DNA from: Campanula takesimana
Lineage: Eukaryota > Streptophyta > Magnoliopsida > Asterales > Campanulaceae
DNA length: 64,000 nucleotides
Direction of reading: 5' to 3'
Assembly (NCBI GenBank): GCA_026119855.1
Contig: JAOWBW010000445.1
Span: forward strand, 868,001 to 932,000
The notes beneath the pieces are model-generated. The model saw only the letters and a list, made by a program, of their open reading frames with translations. It was not told where the DNA came from and did not search any database. Below are positions 20,203-31,965 of the stretch, one piece after another. Every line of letters starts with the position of its first letter. The first letter of the stretch is position 1. Made by a program: the position numbers and the translations under genes.

Positions 20203-21674
20203 TGTAACACCCCGAAAATTCTAAATTCCATAAATATCAAAATAGTACAATTTACAATTCTAATATACTAAATACTATACAAGATATCATTAATCAGCCC
20301 AAATGCTCTATAAACTGCTCCGCCCCAATCCTTTCATCCCGATCATCGCTGAACTGCAAAAAGTGAAACTGGAGGGGGGTGAGCTGGGGGGCTCAGTAAG
20401 AAAGGGGATACACAATATCACAGAAGCCAATGGAACACAAACACCAAATAACAATATCCATGATATTATAATATGGACATTCCAATGAGACTCTGATTTC
20501 ACAATTCCAATTTCAATCAATCATATTTCACAGACCGATGTCCTAATTATGTTCAGGTCCAGTGACTCAACCAAATTAACCGAATTGTTGGCCGCCCTCG
20601 ACGGAGCCGGACCCATCCCGAAATTAAGCTCGATATTTTGAGACGGAACGAAAAAAAAATAGAAATAAAAATTAATCAAGAATGTATGGGGCAGATTTGG
20701 TTTAGGATTTTATAAGGGTGTGGCACGTGTACTTTCAGAGGTAAAATGATTTGGGTCTCCAGCTAGTTAATTTGTAGCTTGAGGTGGAAAATGGTTAGGC
20801 CTTGCTAAGATGACTCATCTTAGATCAGTTTGCAATATAAACTCAACTTTGTGCCCATGTTTCTTTGTACAAGAGTATGAGACAAATGCGAATAAATATG
20901 AGAGACTGTCCAGTGTTCTTGGGAGCCGAATAAAATTATGGAAATATTGGAATTTATGTTCAGTGATTATTTGGGTGATCAGTTTTTAGCAGTTTTGAGG
21001 TAAGGGAGACTACGCAGTATTGATTCCGTGTCACTTTCTTTTATACCCGTCTCATCGTAGTACTCCATTTTATTGATACGTATATCGTTTGATCGGTCAG
21101 ATTTGATAATTGCTTTGCTATTGAAATTGTTGGGTTAATGTCATGGTTATTTGAAAAGCATGCTTTGTGTCTTATTGTGCTCAAATATGAGATTTGTTAT
21201 ATGGAATAGTTGCGATGTAGCTAATTATGTAACGGTCGCAGTGGACTCTGTTATTATGTTTGTGTTGGGTCCGGCTCCGTCGAGGTCGGCCAACAATTCG
21301 GTTAATTTGGTTGAGTCACTGGACCTGAACATAATTAGGACATCGGTCTGTGAAATATGATTGATTGAAATTGGAATTGTGAAATCAGAGTCTTATTGGC
21401 ATGTCCATATTATAATTTCATGGACATTGTTATTTGGTGTTTGTGTTCCATTGGCTTCTGTGATATTGTGTATCCCCTTTCTTACTGAGCCCCCAGCTCA
21501 CCCCCCTCCAGTTTCAGTTTTGCAGTTAAGCGATGATCAGGATGAAATGATTGGGGCAGAGCAGTTTATAAGAGCATTTGGGAATTATTAGTAATGAGGC
21601 TTTGTATAGTATTTTAGAGATGTAAATTATGACATTTTGATATTTACGGGAATTAGATTTTTTGGGGCGTTACA
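20203..21674. mobile_element. Element with roughly 410-bp terminal inverted repeats
   Basis: The left arm (20203-20615, TGTAACACCCCGAAAATTC...) is the inverted complement of the right arm (21264-21674, ...GATTTTTTGGGGCGTTACA). The arms are clearly alike but diverged by perhaps 10%. The 5-bp flanks ATGTA (20198-20202, 21675-21679) match exactly. The 650-bp centre has no coding frame. TGTAAC...GTTACA ends with a 5-bp duplication are LTR-like, and the terminal words resemble the solo LTR at 55755-58038, but the long inverted arms are not LTR-like. Either two LTR ends in inverted orientation or a fold-back element would fit. Confidence 0.75.
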
Positions 21675-21679
21675 ATGTA

Positions 21680-22168
21680 GCTTCCAAAAAGAATTTTTTT
21701 TTGGGAAACAATGATTGAATATTTAAGCATCATTAAACAAGCTTCCCACATTCAGATCTTCTTCTAACATATTCGCCCATATGGTTGTTCTCTTTCTCCC
21801 TCTCCCTCCTGCCAGTCGATCTCTCAATCTGGCTCCTCAACTTAATTTGCAATTCTGAAATCATAGCCCTCTAAAACCCATAGCCCTCTTGCGCTACCGA
21901 ATTGATTTCTTATACTCGTTCTCCCAAAATCATAAGTGGGCTCCAAGGTTGATTTCAGATTCATATTGCATGTGCGGATTTCCGAAACTCTAAGTTTGAG
22001 TTTATTCGTGTATGAATCAATGTTGCTGAGGGATGAATTTTTATGTGCCACGTTTGTGTGTCACATTGAGTATCGCAAGTGATCCAATGACCATGAGTTA
22101 TTAAGGCTAACATCATAATGATGTTATAGATATAAATAATGCATAACCTTTAGATGAGTTGGTCTCCT
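21680..22168. other. No recognisable feature
   Basis: AT-rich sequence without a coding frame or clear repeat. Confidence 0.5.
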
Positions 22169-22646
22169 GTAAAACACGTTTTTCCTAGTGGCTAGGAAAA
22201 ATGTGTTTTTCAAAATCGTCTGGCACTTATTAACAACTCACATGACATTCGTAAACACAGAAACTGGTCATCCTAAACATTGTTACTGGCTATCTATTAG
22301 CACTTCTGCTACTCTAAAAAAACAGAAAAAAAACTTCTGGCTATCACTTTCAAAGGTTCTGGCTATCAATCTCATATCCAAAAGGCTTTATATTGATATC
22401 CAGAACCCTTCTGGATATCAATCTCATGTCCAGAAGGCTTTATATTAACATCCAAAACTGTTTGAGAAGTTCTGACTATTTACAAAAATGCCTATCACTT
22501 TCACAGTTTCTGGATATCAATCTCATATCCAGAAGGCACTATATTGATATCCAGAACCGTTGAGAGGTTCCAACTATTTACAAAAATGTCACCGCGCATT
22601 TTTTAAAATCATGTTTTTCCTAAGCGTTTCGTAAAACGCGTTTTAC
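22169..22646. repeat. Small inverted-end element with internal tandem repeats
   Basis: The ends GTAAAACACGTTTTTCC and GTAAAACGCGTTTTAC are inverted. The inside has about four imperfect copies of a unit with GGATATCAATCTCATATCC and ATATTGATATCCAGAACC, which are themselves palindromic. No protein. 51020-51320 is similar in organisation (GTGTTTTACAC start and repeated GGCAC-TTTTCAA units). Possibly a MITE; the class is unknown. Confidence 0.5.
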
Positions 22647-22773
22647 CCAAGATTTTGGCCTATTAGATTACTATACCACATGTACACAAAATTGGTACAA
22701 AATGTTTCGTTTCATTTTGAAGGGCCGAACCATTTACCTTTGGCATTATTGTTGACAAAGTAAATAGAAGGAC

Positions 22774-22915
22774 TAATAGCACATGTAAATATGATATATA
22801 ATCTGGTAAATATATATTTGATATGTATATCTCCTAAGTTAGGTAGGTAGATTAGTCTAGACTATTATAAGATTTGTATGAGATCCTAAAATTATGGACT
22901 CACCCCCCCTTGTAT
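22774..22915 (+). repeat. Copia-3 5' LTR, truncated
   Basis: Nearly identical to the first 140 bases of the 3' LTR. It stops matching at CCTTGTATATACTCA, where the pol sequence (THLRVFGCLC) begins. Confidence 0.82.
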
Positions 22916-25106
22916 ATACTCACTTACGAGTGTTTGGATGTTTGTGTTTTCCCTTCTTTCCCTCTTCCACAATACACAAACTTCAAAATCGATCCAATCC
23001 CTGTGTTTTCTTAGGTTACCCATCAAACCATAGAGGTTATAAATGTTATGATTTATCAACACAGAAAATCATTATCTCTCGTCATGTTGTGTTCGACGAG
23101 CACACATTCCCGTTTGCAAAGTCCACATTATCTCCTCACACTGTCTCCCCTTCTGATTACTCCTTCCTGGAACATCCAGTCCATCCACTATTTCATCATT
23201 GGTCCAGCCCCCAGGCCCACGAACATGAGATGCCCCCCTCAGTTCACCTCTTCGCCTGGCTCCCCACTGGACCAAGATCACTCTGGCCCATCTACGGCCC
23301 ACATCCCAGTATCCGGGCCTCCTTCTCCAGCCGGCCCACCTCTATCACCTTCCAGCAACTTAACTGGGCCCCGTTCCTGTGTGGGCCAGCCCCTGTCTAC
23401 CTCCAGCAGTAGCCCGTCTGGGTCCGGTTCTCCTAATTACAGTAGCCCATCTCCTGCTTCGGTCCATCTTCCTCCAACTCGAACCATCACCAGTAGCATG
23501 CATGGTATTTATAAACCTCAACAACGCCTTAATCTGTTTTCTTCTACTTCTCCTTCCTCTATTCCCTCCAATCCTAAAATGGCCTTGTCTGACCCCAATT
23601 GGAATGCATCCATGCGTGATGAATTTGATGCTCTAATTAAAAATGAGACGTGGAAACTTGTCCCCCGTCCCGCTAATGTCAATATTATTCGTTGCATGTG
23701 GATTTTCTCTCATAAAAAAAAATCTGATGGTTCTTTTGAAAGGTATAAGGCCCGTCTTGTAGGTGATGGCAGGTCTTAGCAGGTAGGGATCGATTGTACC
23801 GAGACTTTTAGTCCAGTTGTGAAGCCGGCAACAATTCGTACCGTTCTTAGCCTTGCTTTGGTTAAATCATGGTCCATTCATCAACTCGATGTAAAAAATG
23901 CTTTACTCCACGGTTCTTTATAGGAAACCGTATACATGCATCAACCTATAGGGTTTTGAGATTTCACTCATCCAGACTATGTCTGTTTACTTAAAAAATC
24001 TCTATATGGTCTCCGACAGGCTCTTCGAGCGTGTTACAAACGGTTTGCTGACTTTGTGTCCACTATGGGTTTTCATCACAACCGGTCAGATTATTCTCTG
24101 TTTGTGTACCGTTAGGGCCATGATACTGCTTATCTTCTACTGTATGTTGATGATATTATCCTTACTACTTCCTTTGACAGTCTCCGTGAGCGTTTTATGA
24201 CTATTCTTGCTTCTGAGTTTGCAATGAAGGATCTTGGGCCCTTGAATTATTTTTTGGGTATTGCTGTCACAAGTTCAGCTGAGGGATTATTTTTATGTCA
24301 GAGCAAGTATGCTGAGGACATTCTCGAACGAGCTGGCATGTCCTCTTGTAAACCGTCTGTCACTCCAGTTGACACCAAGGCCAAGCTTAGCATTTCGGCA
24401 GACGCCCCCTATACTGATCCGACCCATTACCGGAGTTTGGCAGGTGCCCTACAGTATCTCACTTTCACACGTCCGGATATTAGTTATGATGTTCAGCAAG
24501 TGTGTTTACACATGCATGACCCTAAACAGGAACACATGGCAGCCTTAAGCGTATTTTACGCTATGTAAAGGGTACTCTTGCGCTTGGTCTACATCTCTCC
24601 ATCTCTACGGGTTCTACACTCACAGCTTATACTGATGCTGATTGGGGGGATGTCCCGTTACACGTTGTTCCACGTCCGGGTATTGTGTTTTCTTGGGTAA
24701 TAATTTGATTTCTTGGTCTTTTAAGCGACAACCGACGTTGTCTCGGTCTAGGGCTAAAGCAGAATATCGAGGTGTGGCTAATGTTGTCGCCGAGACATGT
24801 TGGCTTTGAAATCTCCTTCTCGAGCTCCATGTTCCTATTTCGAAGGCCACAATGGTCTATTGTGACTATATAAGTGCTATCTATTTATCGGGTAATCCAG
24901 TTCAACACCAACGCACGAAACACATTGAGCTTGATATCTTGTTTGTGCGTGAAAAGGTTGAGAAAGGCCAGGTGCGTGTGCTTCATGTTCCATCTCGTTA
25001 CCAGTTGGCTGACATCTTTACGAAGGGGATTCCGCGCGTACTTTTTGATGATTTTCGTAACAGTCTCAGCATCCGGCCTCCTCCCGCTTCGACTGCGGGG
25101 GTATAA
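22894..25106 (+). pseudogene. Copia-3 pol: integrase tail, RT and RNase H
   Basis: Integrase end: THLRVFGCLCFPFF, NPCVFLGYPSNHRGYKCYDL and ISRHVVFDEHTFPF. A proline-rich linker leads to RT (WNASMRDEFDALIKNETWKL, MWIFSHKKKSDGSFERYKAR, FSPVVKPATIRTVLSLAL, QLDVKNALLHGSL), the catalytic YVDD near 24142-24153 in LLYVDDIILTTS, and EFAMKDLGPLNYFLGI. RNase H has AYTDADWGG, ISWSFKRQPTLSRSRAKAEY and QRTKHIELDILFVREKV, and the frame ends at 25106 inside the LTR start. At least four in-frame stops and two frameshifts are present, so it is inactive. RT residues are otherwise well kept. Confidence 0.88.
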
Positions 25107-25286
25107 TAGCACATGTAAATATGATATGTAATCTGGTAAATATATATTTGATATGTATATCTCCTAAGTTAGGTAGGTAGATTAGTCTAGACTATTATAA
25201 GATTTGTATGAGATCCTAAAATTATGGACTCACCCCTTGTATATATTCTGACCTAATGTAATAGAAGAGGTAACGTATTATTTCTA
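25104..25286 (+). repeat. Copia-3 3' LTR
   Basis: Short LTR of about 183 bp after a CTGCGGGGGTA polypurine-like tract. Ends at 25285/25286 by the TSD. Confidence 0.72.
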
Positions 25287-25517
25287 AGGACAAGTATTGA
25301 ATTCAAATGTACTTACCTTGTCCTAACTGGAGATGGGCATTTCGGGACCAAACCCGCGGACGGCCGGTCGGCACGTCAAGCCCGTACCCATGAGCCCGCG
25401 GAAAAAACCTGGCCCTTAGCCCGTGTATTAAGACGACGGGCCGGACCTCACTATTTGTAAACGGACCGGGCTTAGCCCGCTGGTTTGAAAAACCCGTTTG
25501 AAAACCCGTTTGGTCCG

Positions 25518-27176
25518 TGTTGGGTATGCTTATCAGTTGACCCTCCTACATTTGTTAGAATTGATTGACACCATCACCTATGAGTATTTTATGGACTTTA
25601 GGACCTCATGTAAAGAAGTTTATAACTTCATTTTTAGCCAAGTCCTTTTTATAGTATAGGCTTAGATTATAGGACTTGAAGCTTTAAAGATCGAAGATTT
25701 CCTAAGCAGGATTCATTTCACTACGCAGAATGTTCTCTGCGCAGGTCGCCACTGCGCATAGATATCTTGCGCAGCCCTTTGACCCTGCTCAAATTTCAAG
25801 ATCATATTTCCTACTCTCAAGAGATCTGTGTGACCAAGCATGGTGCGCATGCTGCTCATGCGCTGAATCCATGCGCACCGGCAATGCGCATGCCTTTGTG
25901 CGCGGACACAACCTTGGTCAAGTTCCTCATCTCCTGATCTCACATTCTAGAAGCTTGGAAAGCGTCAAGACAAGCTACGCATTTTGGATTGAGTAAAAAT
26001 GCTGAGGTGTGCACAAACGACAAAATAAGCACATTCAGCAAAACCATTGGTGGAGACACGCTTCAAAGAAATATCTCAAGTGAAGACAGCTGTCAACCTT
26101 CTAGAAGAAGTTTTTGAATTTGGTCTTCATGCTCAGTCTCCAACGGCTCTATATACCTGCGCACCAATCATATTATGCCAGGTCTTCAACTTTGATCAGA
26201 GCCCCAACGGCTATAAAGGACAGCTGCGCGCCAATCACTTTGTGCCAGCTCATTGTCCTTGCTCAGAGCTCCAACGGCTATATTCAAGCTCTCTGCTATA
26301 AATAGCCTGCTCATCTTCATTTCCAAGCGGCCTTTAATAGCCCATTCATCAGGCCTTTTTATCAAGCCCCTCTTGTTGGCCATTATGCTTCAGAGCTCGA
26401 GTTTCATGCTTCACTGAGAAACCATGAAGATCTGAAGACTGCTGCTTAGTATTTCCAGATTCTTTAGAACAGCCTTCAAGATCTTCAAACCTTCAAACTC
26501 CAGCTCATATCACAAAGCCTATATCACCAGAATTCTTGGTTCTCTTCATCTTTCATATTCATAGAGCCTAGCATTTCTGTCACACACACACCTCTTGAAG
26601 CTTTGATCATTTTGATCTAACTTCTTGAGATGCACCGGTTTAGTCTAGGATTTGTTCTTCATAGATAATAGATCTTGAGTTAGTATTGAGCTCAAATGTT
26701 GTAATTTGTAATACTCTCTCATATAATAAGATCTCCATTAGAAATCCAAGACTAACCATCTTGGTAGAGGATGTAGATCTTTCATCGATCGAACCTCTCC
26801 AAATAGCGTGTTCATTATACTTACTGCATATTTCCTACTTAACTATTTATGAACTGCTTTGTTTGATCTTTCAGATTGCTACACTCTGATGTTGTAATTG
26901 TTATTGCTCTTTTGCCTTAGAATCCTTTTTGCGCCACTCTTTAGCCTCATACTTAGTGCGTGCGTTTTTGTCTCTGCGCAGTATACCCTGCGTAGAGCTG
27001 ATTTAAATTTCCGCTGTGCATTTCACACTCTTACTGCGCGCTATACTTAGCCAAAATAAGAGTTGTGCGCATCTGCCATTGAATTGCAAAAGGGTTTGAA
27101 AAGAATTTTAAAACGCTATTCACCCCCCCCCCCCTCTAGCGATTTTCACACCCTTGTTGCCCTTTAGGGACCAACA
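25518..27176 (+). repeat. Copia-4 5' LTR
   Basis: 1659 bp, TGTTGGGTATGC...GGGACCAACA. A TATAAATAGCC box at about 26297 may be the promoter. Six exact TGCGCA hexamers lie within 25738-25890. A C-run (CACCCCCCCCCCCC) is at 27121. Small peptides that open inside it are not genes. Confidence 0.93.
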
Positions 27177-27178
27177 AG

Positions 27179-27190
27179 TGGTATCAGAGC
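27179..27190 (+). other. Copia-4 primer binding site
   Basis: TGGTATCAGAGC, complementary to the initiator-Met tRNA 3' end, two bases after the LTR. Confidence 0.95.
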
Positions 27191-27251
27191 TAACACCTCC
27201 ATAAAACATGTTTCTGTTTTTCAAGCTTAACAGCTTGGGTGCCGATTCAAT

Positions 27252-27949
27252 ATGGCTTCAAAATCTAGGGCAATGGCTAACTTTTCACATATTCCTGTGC
27301 CTGCTCAAACCTCAGATCAAATTCAGAAAGTTCTCCAAACCTGGTGGATCCTCAAGCAAAGATCCGTATTCTCTCTCATAGAGACTCAAAGAAAGATGAC
27401 TTGGTATACTGCAGAAAGCCAGGACATCTCGCTTCAATGCCTACTCCAAAATTTGAGTACAAGGAAAAGCAACCCTGCGCACAAAGCATCAAAGTAGTGC
27501 AAAATGGTTGCTGAAGAGAACTGCGCAGAAAAGGAGCTAAAGACTCGGAGACTTGACACTGAAGACAACGATGCTGACTCTGAGGATGGACTGCTCTGCT
27601 TAGTGGCAAATGCTGACAATGATTCAAAAGTCGTTTCTGAAATTGAAGCTGAGCATGCGCCAAGGACAATCAAAGAAAGATGCCTTCACTCCAGTGGAAA
27701 CGGGACACCTTCACCAAGCAGACAGAATGACAAGCACCTATCTGCCAGAGCTAACCTGACAGAAGCTGCGCCATCACCAACTCCGCAGCCGCGCAAGAAA
27801 TCTCTCAAAGTGCCTGCTGATCTTAAGTGATAACTCTGCTGTAGAGCGCAAGTCAATGTTTCAACAAGCAGAAAAGATCTACTTCACTGCGCATTCTCAA
27901 GCTCAGTTGGTTTCAACAGTGGATTCTAGACACTACTGGAGATGTCAAC
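27252..27949 (+). pseudogene. Copia-4 gag remnant and start of protease region
   Basis: Begins MASKSRAMANFSHIPVPAQT shortly after the PBS. Most of gag is deleted. A ruined zinc knuckle (VYCRKPGHLASMP) appears near 27400 in another frame. Then 27504-27830 gives an acidic linker (DTEDNDADSEDGLLCLVANA) of the kind found between gag and protease in Sirevirus-like elements. The frame stops at 27830. The protease start (WILDTTGD, in place of the usual WxLDSGCSRHMTGD) lies next to the hAT insertion at 27949. Confidence 0.65.
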
Positions 27950-28701
27950 TAGGGATGGCCAAAACCGGTTCCGGGCCCGGTTCCGGTTTGGCAAATGGAT
28001 GACCCTTAACCGGCCCGGCCTAACCCCGGATCCGGTTCCAGTTGGTACAAACCGGTTCCGGTCCGGTTCGGCGATTCTTTTTTTTTTTTTTTTTTCACTC
28101 AACTCACTCAACCGACTGAAAAAAAAATGACGAGTGGACAAGAACAAGACGACGGTGACTGCTGGAGTACTGACTCAGACTGTGACTGTGACAGTGTGAG
28201 TGTGTGGAATAGACTGTCAACTGTGGTGTGGACTTTGGATTGGAGACTTGGAGTGGAGTAAGATAAAGCCATCATACTATACAGTATACATACAAAAATG
28301 TTTTTTATTATAAATATTTTAAAATGCTTTTTAGTTTTTTACCTTCTTTTTTTCTATTTCTTTGATTCTTTCTATCTACTAGACTACTAATACTATTAAT
28401 AAAATTATTTCATAAGTAATTTATTTTTTTAAAAAATAAACATAAATCAACATTATATTGAAAAACAAACATAGAAAAAAAACAAATGATAGTATATAAA
28501 AGAAAAAAGGGACGGTACCCTTTAAATTTTATTAATTAAAGGCAAATTTACAATGAGGGGGACAACCAACCTTGCCCTTTTATAATTAAGGGAAGACATT
28601 AGGAGCCTTTACCTCTTTTTATTACAAATATTTATCTAAATTCTAACTAACCTATAAAAAGAAAATGCAATAACAATAAAATAAATTACATTTTACTTAC
28701 C

Positions 28702-31161
28702 TTAATCGCTTCCCGATTTAGTCTCATCAAAGTACTCGTCTAAAACATATTTTGGCGCCTCATCTTGCGTTCTTTTTTCCGCTCTAACCCAATCATTCAA
28801 CAAATTACAAGCTTCGAAACTATCGGATGATAAATTGTGACGATTATGCTCAATATTCCCACCAATGCTAAACGCTTGCTCCACCGAAACCGTTGATGCG
28901 GGACAAGCAAGTACTTCTTTTGCAATTCTAGCAACGATAGGAAATTTTTTTGCTTTGCTTGCCCACCAATTTAAAATATCAAAATCATCTTCATCTTCAA
29001 AATCAACGGTTAAATATTTATCAAATTCTCCATTAGCCCCGGTAGTACGAGATCGTCCACTAGTTCCATAGTAGTTTTTAACAAATGATGGTCGTGCTTG
29101 TGATGAAGTGGTGGTAGAGGAAGGTTGAATATGAGTACTAGTAGTAGCACTTGGAGTTGGAGTGGCATCACCATATATTGACTTGTATTCCACAAAAATT
29201 TCTAAAAATGCTTGTCTAACATTAGCAACTTTTTGACCAACATTAGGAAAATTGGGATCATTTAACAAATAAAAGTTTGAATAATAATATTCCAAAAAAG
29301 TTGTTAAACCCGCCTCTCTAACTCTAGGATCTAATAACTTAGCAATTAAAAAAAGATCGGGGATGTCAAGCAAATATTTAACCCACTTTGATCGCATTCT
29401 TAAAACCGCATCTTTAAGAAATATATCATTTTGAAACTCAGAAAATACACTAGAAATTTCTAGACAATGATCAAGAACTAAATTAGAAGTGGGGTAATAC
29501 GTACCGGATAACGCCGTGGTTGCAATCTCGAATTTCGTCAACAAATTCATCATAGTCTCACATTCATCCCATTGTTGAGTATATAAATTTGCACCATAGT
29601 TAATGGATCCCAAGAACATGCAAATTTCATTTCTCCAATTCCAAGTTTCTTGTAATACATGAAGGGTAGAATTTCATCGCGTTGGAACATCCGTTGGGAA
29701 TTTTTTTTGTTTTTTCCCTTGACTTGTGCAATAATGCCTCCATTGCTTTGTGATTTTTGAATTTTTCATAATAGTATGAACCGCATCTTTAATTAAAGTA
29801 ATTGAAGTATCCAAAGCACGCAAACCATCTTGGACACACAAGTTTAAAATATGACACAAACATCTAATATGAAAAAATCGACCACCTAGTGATGGTTTAC
29901 AAACTAAAATTAATTCGGACAAACTAGCGGTATTAGCACTAGCATTATCAAAAGACATTGAAAAAACCTTTTCAACTAGATTATATTCTTTCAAAATTAT
30001 TTGTAACATATGAGCTATATTATGCGCGGTGTGTGCCTCATCAAATATTCGATATGCAAGTAATCTCTTTTGAATTCTCCAAGAATCATCTATCCAATGG
30101 CATGTTACACCCATATAAAAATGTCTTATTTTGCTATCGCTCCATATGTCAGAACAAATAGAAACCTTAGATGACAAATGACCAAATGTCTCAAATAAAG
30201 CATATTTCATTTCTGCTACTAAACTTTTAACATCACGAGTGAGGGTTGTACGAGCTACTTTCGTAGCGGAAGGATTAAGAGAAAGCTTAATTAATTGTTC
30301 ATAGTCTTCGTTATCGGGAAAACTAAAGGGAAGGGATTGCGCACAAACAAATTTAGCCATTTGTTTCCTATGGTTTAAATGATCATATGAAAATAAATTA
30401 GAAGAAGTTTGAGAACACGTACCTTGATTGGGTTGTTGCACAAATCCTTGCAATTGGGCTTGCTTCGAATCTATGCCATATTCTCCGGGATGATGGTTTC
30501 TTATATGTCGATCCATAGTACCGTATCCACCCCCTTTAGAGAATGAAAAAGTTGTTTCACTCCCCTTTGGACAATAGTTGCATATTGCCGTGAAATTCCT
30601 ACCCGTGCCATCATTGACGGGTATTTTTCTGTAGTGTTTCGTGAAAATTACGGATTCTTGTCTTTTGGCTTTAGGAGGTCTCGGGATATTACTTCCTTTA
30701 CGACGACGCCCTCCCATTGCTATCGCTTCCATATTATTGGCATCACTTTCTTCAGTATTTGGAGTTGAACTTGGACCATCTTCAAATGGTGGTGGTGGTG
30801 ACGGTGCAAAATTTGGAACTTCTTCGTCGCCTTCATTCCATTCCCCCCACAAATTTTCATTTGCTCCCGCAGCTCCCCCTTCAAAATAGAGACCTTCGGG
30901 ATCAACAAATGATGGTCGTGGTTGATCAACAAATGATGGTCATGGTTGATCAACAAGTGATGGTCGTGGTCGATCAACACATAATCGTCGTGGTGGATCA
31001 TCAACAAATGATGGTAGTTGTGGATTAACACATGATCATCGTGGTGGATCATCAACAAATGATGGTCGTGGTGGTGCTTGGGGTTGGGGTGATGAAGATG
31101 AGACTTTCTCCTTACCGGATTTACTCTTGTGGCTTGTCAATTTTTTAAGGAAATTACTCAT
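28702..31161 (-). pseudogene. hAT transposase (BED finger, RICESLEEPER-like), three stops
   Basis: From ATG 31161 (MSNFLKKLTSHKSK) one frame of 819 codons runs to TGA at 28702, without frameshift. Domains: a low-complexity N-terminus with PSFVDQPR repeats; a BED zinc finger (codons about 160-230) with CNYC and MDRHIRNHH; the RNase H-like transposase core (SSKVSICSDIWSDSKIRHFY, VFSMSFDNASANTAS, HIRCLCHILNLCVQDGL); and the C-terminal dimerization domain (ACPASTVSVEQAFSIGG, LLNDWVRAE). In-frame stops: codon 42 (31036-31038), codon 74 (30940-30942) and codon 497 (29671-29673), the last turning the conserved PTRWNS Trp into TGA. The first two could be bypassed by a later start; the third truncates the core. 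It would cut and rejoin the element's ends if intact. Confidence 0.9.
30897..31075 (-). repeat. Minisatellite in hAT-A transposase N-terminus
   Basis: About seven imperfect units of 24-33 bp encode RPSFVDQP, RPSFVDDPP and RRLCVDRP. Two of the three stops in the gene are CGA/CAA-type changes inside these units. Confidence 0.8.
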
Positions 31162-31965
31162 GATGGAAAAAATATGTCGTAGAGAGAAATGAAGATGACA
31201 GGAACTAAGGTTGAAAGTCTTGAATCAGATTATTTTCGTTTGAGAGAGTTGAGAGAGATAACTGAGTTTTGATGAAGTAATTTATTTGGAGAGGGAAATA
31301 GTATTTATAGTTAGGAAATTTAATTAGGATAACAAAATTTTTTTTTTTTTTTTTTGAAGTCTGAAAAGTCGTCCAAAATAGTAGTCAAAACGGTCATATT
31401 TAGTCAAATTCCCGTTACTTAACGGGATAAACGGTCAAAAATTAAATTTCTAACGGGTATAAAATGGCTTGTCAATGTTTGTTCATTGTTGTTGCACATC
31501 CGACATAAAAAAAAAAAAAAAGAAAAGGCAAGGGATGGGATGGGACTAGACTAGGTAGGGGGAGGGAGTACTACTTACTGACTAAATTAAAGTGACTAGG
31601 TCTAGCCTCTAGGGTAGGGAGGGAGTAGTGAGTACACACACATGACACCACACACACACAAACACACACGTTATTCTTCTGACACTCACACACACTACAC
31701 AACACAGTACATACACGCGTTATTCAAAATTCACTAATGGCCGGTTCTTTGCACCGGTTCCGGTTAACGGTTCACGGTTCCGGTTCAAAGAACCGGCGGT
31801 TCACCGGTTTTGGTACCCCTGAACCTGAACCGGACCGCGTGACTCACGGTTCCGATTACTCCGGTTCCGGTTTTCTCCCCGGTTCGCTCCGGTTCCGGGC
31901 TTTTCCGGTCCGGGTCCGGTCCGGTTTTCCGGTTCCGGTCCGGTTTGGCCATCCCTAATGTCAAC

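Larger units (their letters stand above)
22774..25286 (+). mobile_element. Copia-3: 5'-truncated Ty1/copia element
   Basis: The flanking AGGAC (22769-22773 and 25287-25291) is the likely TSD. A partial 5' LTR (22774 to about 22915) is fused directly to the C-terminal part of integrase, so the PBS, gag, protease and integrase core are deleted. RT, RNase H and a 183-bp 3' LTR follow. The pol has several stops and shifts. Confidence 0.82.
27950..31957 (-). mobile_element. hAT-A: 4-kb hAT transposon with transposase gene
   Basis: 8-bp TSD ATGTCAAC at 27942-27949 and 31958-31965. Terminal inverted repeats TAGGGATGGCCAAAACCGG and CCGGTTTGGCCATCCCTA. Both subterminal regions (27960-28075, 31740-31950) are packed with CCGGTTCCGG-type words, the usual transposase-binding arrangement in hAT elements. 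It carries one long transposase gene on the minus strand (31161-28702). It sits in the protease region of Copia-4, so it is the youngest layer of a three-layer nest. Confidence 0.95.

Noticed and set aside
25713..25996. Paired open frames in the Copia-4 LTR, present also at 38845-39128
   Set aside because: They are identical in both LTRs, overlap on both strands and have no domain; they are by-products of the TGCGCA-rich LTR.
27926..28147. Arg/Pro-rich frames on both strands at the hAT-A ends (also 31737-32030)
   Set aside because: Produced by the CCGGTTCCGG subterminal words; not coding.
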